Virus record (IMG/VR): IMGVR_UViG_3300029787_000024
Location: 1-64,000 of that record
DNA length: 64,000 nucleotides
Direction: 5' to 3' (one strand)
Source of the DNA: a virus
The translations under genes and the position numbers were made by a program. Below, piece after piece: positions 41,201 through 46,600 of this stretch (positions within the stretch are counted from its first letter, which is position 1; every line of letters starts with the position of its first letter). The notes under the pieces were generated by a model. That model was not told where the DNA came from and searched no databases. It saw only the letters and a list, made by a program, of their open reading frames with translations.

Positions 41201-41735
41201 AAGACATAACATGCGCACTAAGTCTACCAGCTTCATGTATAAGAGTGTTTCCTAAATCTAATACATCGCCTATAGTATTTAAGAATAAATCCATACCACC
41301 AGCAGTAACACTTCTAATAAGTTGACCACCAACAGTATAATAATTTTTTTCAAAATTAGAAGAAAAAGCAGCGTTCCAAACATGGTCTCCAGCCTGTTCA
41401 GGAAGACCCATTTTTTCAGCAACACTTATTTGTTCTTCTCGATATTTAGCTCCAGTTTCAAAAGGTGTGTATCTCCAATCTTTTTCTATACCTTCTGCAA
41501 GCTGTCTATTTATAGCTTCTCTACCTTCACCAAAAACACTTTGATTAACAAAGCCATATTTGCCGTCTTGAGATTGAGCGTCTTGAGATGTGTATTCTTT
41601 TGGTATATTAGAGATGTTAACAGGTACTTCTTTTTCAGGTTTTGATATTCCCCTGTCATATAAATTAGCGCCTTGTCTTGGTGTATCTATACCAGTACGC
41701 CTTGATTCGTCAAATATTCTTCTTGTTGTAGACAT
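29280..41735 (-). CDS. Giant virion RNA polymerase/zincin polyvalent protein
   Basis: 4151 aa. A zincin-type HEGSH lies at 1098-1102 (context QETIFHEGSHIYLGEFW). The RNA polymerase signature is GSDLDGD, with DLDGD at 2479-2483, preceded by QRVPASKLGDAVVGEVTQ and IMVPSE-like strand VMIPSEISDLI, as in the double-psi barrel of crAss-type and YonO-type polymerases; the Asp residues hold catalytic Mg. Residues ~700-1030 are Lys/Glu-rich and coiled. Near the C-terminus is a hydrophobic helix (GMIFVLGLISMIGGF, about 4047-4061). Probably carried in the virion, injected, and used to transcribe early genes; the protease may process it. Larger than known crAss relatives I recall. Confidence 0.8.
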   Translation of the reverse strand: MSTTRRIFDESRRTGIDTPRQGANLYDRGISKPEKEVPVNISNIPKEYTSQDAQSQDGKYGFVNQSVFGEGREAINRQLAEGIEKDWRYTPFETGAKYREEQISVAEKMGLPEQAGDHVWNAAFSSNFEKNYYTVGGQLIRSVTAGGMDLFLNTIGDVLDLGNTLIHEAGRLSAHVMSYGGEAFMGSEWGEQKREDINRRSASGPIGIDVLTEAVLGISVLDPITDVLNEAGDWYGTWDDMIDLDDELEKNFFYDEKGNFTLNYNQMLKPQFWYTKFGKMIPNLIGFYFAGTKISNLARTRVASTSWGAKNMLTPINMTTNLSKNVLNPAFKFFGHKGIGKMPQAYWAAKDVAAVGGAAVGINLLEGVMLAGEANRKVLDAGGTTAQAASASLYTMANNMEYMYVDAMKWMVMSKFVGGVGAKLKVNSAGSFLPAVTNFTISSGITVTDAYLEQVQETYQDWSVSKNAHNALGTKFEGKDKDGNIVDFSGGNFGQSLQIFKQQGGFWDYFNSPEAAETRLISSAMALGPGIAGTVGGAFKDTINAMALRSSILDEKINASGMTDGNNYNLLFAKEAAIAKEKGIIGKDWTPEQKKIIQNEIAKENFLLGVVAEREVETAIGEGGRIDIMVKQGQITKEQGQQYKETLTEMNETFSKFDNESLKQLTPQARKQLAEVAYYKDATQRMLNETVANKQAQIDKVKETIKDPKLRKQQIDFINKEFSMQEKSFQETITNYEKIIPQLYSDSKKFHENQLKEIKNKNKKKRDDVIKKKEDSTPINIKQKESQKKKIRGKKASQLKKLGYTSSQMKKLSAREVNNIIKNKTRPKNHYKYRVVKNKSGKYNIVSPDGTIEVSNISTKKGAENIAKGKTAQLPTSGKQQADNVQKEIDNLAIQLNKEKNEGKKQKIKDKILKLSKQKAALQNDVSMNHAEKSVDSSTNKRNIEKETIEKEKTVFEKVAEQKKNRIKEIDERIAAIEKKSKEQGALFKSEINTLNRLKLERSQLTTTEAQFKDKKTSLKDLLQRKKVNKQSATSPYYTKRHIAFEKAWRDKMIKKGVNITFIDKLMMSEEGLRTLGLTHGLSMFIDVGSANQETIFHEGSHIYLGEFWNSPVVKALRNFIVQKDKNGKFVNPAYENTREAYPDMILFKNKKGEVFTFAQLLKTQNSIVTWSEWKKRPQNTNKTISQYIDASKRALKGYKELPPSQQRYVLEETLADLLGKKLDEKALDKKISKNQETRNEAKNIIRRFWDFIKNMFTRKEAKEILEKTGNENLAQQFDKALEAVVKDYKNKEGHYYTLRKVRVNKRSSESFQQRDRSPLIKEKVNRRIDDEINLLKDEVFTEEMMEYPYYENGQITPAGKKKLKAFIIENKEILNNSLISYFENEREQLAIDYIEENWNRILNEALLSQSLVSTDVFSEDGQNLLEEELEVGTMDAYMEDKRSGEGETLSAAINEYTSMENLGTLHSKKGKEDRDKKLGRNAVRRILYNAAWESATLEEFKLKVEQSLINLKENNLQPTENAMLARFANYLAESYIASKYKGSSIDLMDNVINDMYHELNAFKNIDFYKLDYRDGKPMISPHRSGKQVGMEKNIRLRMKNDMTISSPTRVNQDKSFDAKEISKLRFLSNVGGLYKIVNNDNLSLIEKRRAVAEFLYHNIVPANYKDSISPQELEKGELIDSFIPQDIPKLDKNGKEMKDDKGNVIMEKDKNSATHQLIRDTGIFIFNGKNPESIGKKAILNSFQKWSKTRDVQENFSTDEMNNLKELVEYSVDNSTYKGIKDTRPRINLNVNSNNIEFNPMYLKQGKPTPRISHQIREFGIIKKLSIALAERIAKGEFLTQVTMPNGEKTNLISKKHQIDILMNKLDNLTPAEMIELEGVFGDNALFQKIKNGERVEVVQMIGGLVNNSAYNSGSETSNQRTMMDVSLLAEAISGKSSTYSQNISIFSDKSLHLRINNADLLSPSEAWAKAEEIHKKGDKFLEGDIPVFDLYDKQGNKLKKEIQSLDKFIRSQPKELISKSIQKKMKGDKTAYNRFLGQIVLNYAINKYHAKDLLIGPAKHFKGPNDYIKRSAGSVAMHVQWDSNSRIEPIMLKDVKVDGVNKTDACSFITESMARKMVKNKYGGLRKVGDHYKFVYNGQNLDNKTFSNKAGERFPFYGKTNVFVLTDNFILKNPNFKSVRDSLDIRDRATPNNVMPVVMFSSSIKNQSPGIKNNLLNVNDLSRLNKTNEDGSVLLNDHQNGMWKDNDIYGLDGSFFGIQTELDKKSSSSTIAKQILFHLNSIPADIKNSNNVQQLWVDAFKSQVESILAENFISGEVTADKIKKVSEKLAKSADTNVFSQAAIDLLATGSFDNGSVDLRRRLANSILKKKALRMRGKGGVTYQSTDFGVGTKVSLDNISTNDKLGLRGYKKDGKNYKAAQVAVHEGMGLKIGEKVILQRVPASKLGDAVVGEVTQIIKGSGSMVMIPSEISDLIGSDLDGDALHVISKHQEISKKGDKTIKQKLTDSQNKYNKAFDATTNLMLSEKYHEFMIKSIGFDAVVKKAKNKIESKKIKYTESDINDLSIINDNKKFRSNREGQKNIGRAALFNTLYKVLSSYELSVTGKAMFRGDIKNAGLKNNKLDNNYLGNKGRGFNLAYMLNIFLDDANKGNASELNMNTQTFNMWSQLLARGMSFDNVAVLMNSDIAKDFVEQYQNSPESSTFDIVQSLLNEITDIPFWQIPDRSIDLNNLNNESSKIGMLQLIVKLNNSSLRDNTNTLGALANLDSSLPETGLGVADLIRKVIQLSHIHRDNVMSSHRLFSKTLTQSQVDGLLLALKNGDMKTISESINLKHPILQKNFNILLKQAETINSDPAYAGDWRSVMRRVLAVNASDFRNLNSKDIIGMENTVRSIRLAQSGIYNFSLTNVFGDYYSKNERVLEELNNPNTSFERILNLGLNHIDMLSKGDMNGVYSFINNYCTIEQLEITENIGRGRYLESTGNTTKVSMTADGVFAQGIIAGDLKNNTTIKINDRGVSNPESARKAFEKLPARVKDFLLAYDLISNQHTGPTALLPYLGGSAAKVSNVTKSQLIKSKGQESRKGKITAEFADKVADHILVNNKNINKKVFIDASYSVEGNNIVRNDNYNLEGGNLFINNEIYSVDAKSKIKKSSQKQNVTLLYKANISTEGKVTLTPIASSFTRDKRMPSRIDVVERDMNIESKESNITTDEVFPQRKRNVTHKTLATIDGKEMKDTDGMFVNEEKYLTNDEIFHQRNNTNRDFQEYVNSYGTHVDLDALKKQNPKAYKKVEEQYQRYQEDIHKVAKLEQTYFSRDENGISVIEDTEIGIDDMLSILKNEINNLDPIAAANIREKMNRALGAKMHLSNIKDVIKAVKDQGFSQQQVDALVDMQEKLEKGHPLGTKDISWAQMWLDSNISSSERGEISFILNELNKSEMHYYKENRRIRRKMDKAYNKLLKSRLNWFKFVPWFVHKAIHTYVPYGRFLYNKFLFKNLVEDHEVVNSQTGKYERVLRFKNFMNTDGTISDAKVKNANLTEAEINYLRMYVETTGMFENHLSQKTGPNGRPLLEDGRGSRYIPNMAAGKFEMMINRNMTAAFIGHNYDSKLRDIAVVGEMDGVTVTAPLGQFVEYYKLQQMDKGKGVKDMKSKRQLKALFNQANRYVKGGKDALGNPIILIEDIVNVSDAHSFDRNLASRSSSAEFSASSDIHNNLTKYVNKTMWAHGLNTQSGFSFRGMMEKLPLIDGAISYTSFRGNPFAQRWIKDLLRDRYVLQKTARKSIFTKDGKRIWADKIADNLQKWTMFVGLGFNITAAVGNIAIGKYNTFRRGGIKEWGRGESRFWGIGQNGIYSNESRKKATAIAIEFGIITDATEQLSEGLFDGGFGKIMFAPMSVSEKWIQRVGFVGQLTQEEWNSFTINKNGEVEVIDSAVYEQLTKNADRYKSDVYAVQGRGYTALDQRLIQTYSFVNTLLQFKRWLPTFIWDRWGGEKIDRFNRGHVGSTRATISFVRDIVRDKDFDVRKWKGKFKDLPKHRQEAIAKAARGTYGMIFVLGLISMIGGFSDDDDESGTIGELKDLFWDMNLMMNIDKWQYLMSVPALDTGLNVLNGLKYIISGSEYQRDTKYFKKGTSKAMGTLPKLFPKPIRKSFER

Positions 41736-41738
41736 ATA

Positions 41739-43616
41739 TTAATTTCCCTGTTTTTGCATAGAATTATGATAATAAGAATGGCCACTCATAAATATATTTG
41801 CACGCTCTCTTATGTCAAAAATTTCATCATCAGTGAGTCCCATTGAATCTCGCAATATAGCAAAATATCCTGAATAGTCTTTTTTATCTAGTTTATTAAT
41901 TAGCTCATCATATTGTTTATCAGAGGCAATTTGATTTAATCTAACCCTTGGGTCTGTATCCATAACATCAGAAAATACTGTTGCCATTATCATAGAGCGC
42001 GCAGTACTATCTGTTTTATCTGAAAAGTTTTTCTTAGTAAGTAATTTATCAACATCACCATAAAGACCACCAACTGCATTATTAACATTTTCAGCTGTAT
42101 ATTGAAATGGCCTTCCTTCTTCCCATTGATAGTTTATAGATTGAGCCTCTCCTCTAGAAGTTCTTCTTGGAACAAATGCAGAGTCTCCTATCCTTTTATC
42201 TATTTTATGTGCAAGCTGGTCATTGTCAAGGTGTAATTCAACATATCTAAAATCATCATCCCCTGTAAGATATATATCTGCATCTGGGTCTTTTAATACC
42301 ATAGCCATAATAGGTATTTTTTGTTTACCCGCGTAGTTAGTGCTTTCTATATCCTTTCTAGAAATAAGCTTATACTTAGGTCTACCATGCTCGTCTTTAG
42401 ACCCAGTGTCAACTTTAAACATTAATTGAGTTCCTTCATATCTCCAATCATCGTCACTAAATGGGTCATTACCCTCATGTTCGCCACCTGCTAATCTCTT
42501 TCCATCTTCATTATAAACAGTAACTTCTCTACTATTTTGCATTATCTCTACCTCATCAAAATCTAATATCTCATTCCAATCAGAACCTTTATCTCCAAAT
42601 ACAGCAAAAGCAATATCATTCCAATGGTCAGTCATTATATCATTACCATATATTTTTTTGTCATTAAGACCTTTTCTATTATCAGTATTAGCCTTTAAGC
42701 CAAATCCTGTTTCAAGGTCTACCATAGCTTGTTCATTACCTTCTAATACCCAAAATCCTACTCCCTCTTCAAGATGAAGTCCCTCCTGTAAAGTAAGAGC
42801 GCCATAACCAGATGTATTACTAAATATAGTTTGCAGTTGATTACTGTAACTTTTTCTATTAGCTTTTACCTTAGCCTCATTAAGAGCTCTATCCCATTCA
42901 TAATGTTCTTTTGTGCCCATTTGACCAGAAACATAATATAATAATTCATCAGCATATTCACTTTTGTCTTTCTCAAGGTCTGTCATACCCATGTCTGTCA
43001 TATAGTTTGCAAGGTATGCATCATAATTTTTAGCCAAGTAAGCTTCCTCGATACTTGAAGCTGCTTCAATTTCTTCATTGCTTGGAGCAGGAGTATCTAA
43101 ATAAGAACCAGCAAACACAAAAGCACCCATTTCTCCTTCCATATATTTTTGAAAATTAATCCTATCTCTATCAGATACTAGATGAGGATTTTCTTGCACA
43201 TCTTTTAAATACTTAGCAACCTCTCCTTGATTAGCTTGTATAACCTGAGCCATGTCGCTATTTAAAACAGAGTCTCTGTATTCAGCAATAGATTGCGCTC
43301 CACCAGCTTTCATAAACTTATTAAAATCTCCTCCATAAAAATTAAGTTGATTCTTTACTTTATTTTCTGCATCTAAAACAATATTCTGCATATCTATCTT
43401 ATGCTTAGGTATAGCATTTTGTACTAGAAATTGAGCTTGACTATCTATTGCTGCCATAGTAGCTTCTGCAGTAGCTTGATTCTGTTGCTCTAATAATTGA
43501 TTTTTCATTTGAAGCTCAAAAGTTTTTTGTTGAGTTTCAATTGCGTGCCTAGCTCTATCTCTACCCTGTTGAGCATTAGACGACCAGCTGTTTATAATAT
43601 TTAAATATTGTGACAT
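41739..43616 (-). CDS. Virion cargo/ejection protein, 625 aa
   Basis: The N-terminal ~100 residues are a Gln/Ala-rich helix (RHAIETQQKTFELQMKNQLL, EQQNQATAEATMAAIDSQAQ). The remainder is mixed and acidic, without recognised enzyme motifs. Its stop is three bases before the ATG of the giant polymerase gene and it follows the lysozyme-containing cargo gene after 12 bases. In crAss-like phages proteins at this place are packed inside capsid and tail and ejected with the polymerase, which I infer here too. Confidence 0.7.
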   Translation of the reverse strand: MSQYLNIINSWSSNAQQGRDRARHAIETQQKTFELQMKNQLLEQQNQATAEATMAAIDSQAQFLVQNAIPKHKIDMQNIVLDAENKVKNQLNFYGGDFNKFMKAGGAQSIAEYRDSVLNSDMAQVIQANQGEVAKYLKDVQENPHLVSDRDRINFQKYMEGEMGAFVFAGSYLDTPAPSNEEIEAASSIEEAYLAKNYDAYLANYMTDMGMTDLEKDKSEYADELLYYVSGQMGTKEHYEWDRALNEAKVKANRKSYSNQLQTIFSNTSGYGALTLQEGLHLEEGVGFWVLEGNEQAMVDLETGFGLKANTDNRKGLNDKKIYGNDIMTDHWNDIAFAVFGDKGSDWNEILDFDEVEIMQNSREVTVYNEDGKRLAGGEHEGNDPFSDDDWRYEGTQLMFKVDTGSKDEHGRPKYKLISRKDIESTNYAGKQKIPIMAMVLKDPDADIYLTGDDDFRYVELHLDNDQLAHKIDKRIGDSAFVPRRTSRGEAQSINYQWEEGRPFQYTAENVNNAVGGLYGDVDKLLTKKNFSDKTDSTARSMIMATVFSDVMDTDPRVRLNQIASDKQYDELINKLDKKDYSGYFAILRDSMGLTDDEIFDIRERANIFMSGHSYYHNSMQKQGN

Positions 43617-43628
43617 AATTATTGTTTT

Positions 43629-46600
43629 TTAACCTCCTGTTTGTGTGTTATCATCTTCCGTTCCCGTGCCTGTATTAACAGCATCTAAATCTGCTTGTAC
43701 CTTTTGTTTATATAATAAATTTACTTGCTCTTCAATCATAGGTCCCATCTCTTTCATTGTTTCTGCATATGATAAATCATTAATAATATTACCTATTAAA
43801 GAAGAACCTATACCTCCAAATACATCAGACTGCCTTTTAAGTTCTGCGTATTTCATTTTATTTTCTACAGCCGCAGTTTCTTTTAAGAAAGTTTCAGCTT
43901 GAGCCATAACCTTTCCATAGCTATCCATATTCTTTTTTCTTTGTTCAGCGTCTACAGCAGATAGCTTTAATAAACCTTTAACTTTATTAGCATTTAACAC
44001 ACCTGCATTAGCTAAGAATGTGGCTCTACTACCACCTGAAGCTCTCATTGCATTTGTAATACCAGCATTATAAGCTTCTCCAAGGTCTTTTCTTGCAGCA
44101 TATTTAGTCTTAGGGTCCATTCCAGATTGAGCAAGTTCTTTAGACATTCTTTGAAAAGCTTTAAAGTCTGGAGATAACTCAGGCATGTCTTCTACAGGAA
44201 TATCTTTCATCGCTTTATGCATAGCCAAAATACCTGTACCAGCTTGTAAAAGAGTTGTTGCTGTTTTACCATGCTTGTCCCAAAAGTTTCCAATTTTATT
44301 TACAGCATTTTGCCATGGATTCCAATCACCAACAAGCTCTTGCATATTTAAAGTAGGGTCATTAAGAGCATCTTTTTGTGTTTGATTATATTTATCATAA
44401 TCTTCTTTAGTCATTGGAATAGCGCTATATATAGAATCTAAACCTCTTGAGCCACTTTCACGTTGTGGGGTATAATATAAATCTTCTGAACTTTGAGTGT
44501 ATCCTTCAGAGTCAAGTGGCATTCTCCAGTTTCCATCATCATCTTGATAAGAACCTTCAGGAAGCCATACAGAGTTACTTCCATCTATAGGAGAAAGAGA
44601 TTCACTTACAGTTGTATTTAAAGCTAAGTCACTTTGAACCATGCCTTGACTTTCAAAATATTCTATTTGTGAGGCTGAATAACTAACTGAAAAATTTCTT
44701 AAATTTCTATCTGCACTATTATTTGGAGTAAAAGGTATGTTTTCTCCATAGTTTCCTTCATCATCTTTTACTCTATAATAAGGATTACCAGCATCATCAA
44801 CTTGAATTCCATATCTTTCACCAATTGTTGAGTCAACATTGTCATCTTCATCGCTTTTTCCTTCAGAATGATACAAAACAAATCTATCAAGTTTATCATC
44901 TTTTTCAGTACCAACTTGAACTCTTAAGTCTTTATTTTCATCTACATAAGTGCCAGGAGGTAAAAAGCCATCACCATACTGCACCCATCCAGCATTTTGC
45001 ATAGACTTGTTAGTATGTTGCCAAGTGTGAGCATAGGTTCCGTCATCTAATTTTGTGCTTCTATATACATATCCTTCAGAATCATAATAATTATTATCAT
45101 CTATAAACTCACCCTTCTCTCCAGCATTAGGGTCCCAATAACCTTTTGTTGTTCCTGGTTGGAAAAAGCGACCATGCTCTGAAGCCCATACATATCCAGA
45201 GTCTTTTAATTGACCAGCAAAAGCTAATACCTTAGCATCATTTCCTTGTCCTAAACCTGGTAATCCAGGAAAGTCTTGTGCGTTATATTTTCCATCATCA
45301 ACAAATGTATATGAACCCGACAATTCATTTTCAAGAACATCCAGAGGAATACCGTCAGGATAAGCTTTATTATAATCTATTAACGTTTGCTCATCTATAT
45401 TTGAACCAGTTATAGGTATAGATACATTAAAATTAATATTATGAGCATTATCAATAGCAACATTTTCTCCTGTGCTTTTTTGAATTTCAAACATCTTATC
45501 TTCTGTTCCTCTATCTTCAATAATATCTAAGCCGCTTGCATCCGTGCTAGCATTAACGTCTATATAAAATCTTCCGTCTTCACCTCTAAATGCATTGGGG
45601 GGATACCAAGACTTGTCTCTATTGTTCCATTGCCACCCTGTTTTTTTATAGGTTTCGCTATCCCTCATGTTCTTTGGAAGATGAATGGTAGTTATTTCAT
45701 TATACCTTTCATCTAATGTAATTTGAAGGCCATCTGAAGTAAACCATTCTTTTCCCTTTTTATAAGAACCTGGAGAATAGAAATGGTCTGTACTAGGGTC
45801 ATAAGGCATTCCTAACTTCTTAGCTGTTCTTTTTCCCCTATTAGTAGGTCTCCAATAACCAGATACTTTATCAGAAGGAAAACTTCCAACATCATCAGAC
45901 ATTTTATATTCAATTCCATTACTGTCTAACTTTATTAATCTCCCTAAATTGTCTCTATGAACACCACTTTCAGTAAACATAAACTGTGTTTTCACATCCC
46001 AATATCCACCATTTTCTATAGTAGCTATACTCCCCATATATAACAGAGGGTCATCTTCAAGGTTCATTCCTGGAAAATCATCATGAGTATATCTTTTATT
46101 AGAAGTAGTAAAGCTACCATTATTTTGCCAATAATAAGCATATCCATTTGCATTAACCCAAGCCCCATGTTTATCTATATAAGAATTAGGAGGATATATC
46201 ATTAAACCCGTACGTCCATCTGGGGTACTTCTTTCTCCATATGTAGTATCAACAACATATCCCGATTCTTTTAATTCAATTAATGTTTCAAAGTTATTTA
46301 TCATTCCACTTGGAACAAGGTCACTTCCAAAAGCCCTTTTGCCTCTATTAGGGTCTCCAGATTGAGTGACTATTAAGTCATCCATTCCTACTGGAACAAT
46401 AATGTTTACATCTTCTGGGCTTGTGTATAAAGAATTAAATTGTTCAGGAGTATATGCTAAACCTGTGTCAGGGTCATGAGGAATCCCTCTAAAATATTTA
46501 GATTTAAATTTATAAGAAAACTCATAATCTTCATATGGAATTTTATTATAATCTTGATAACTTGTAAATTGGTCCTCTTCCCAATCAGCTTGGCTAGAAG

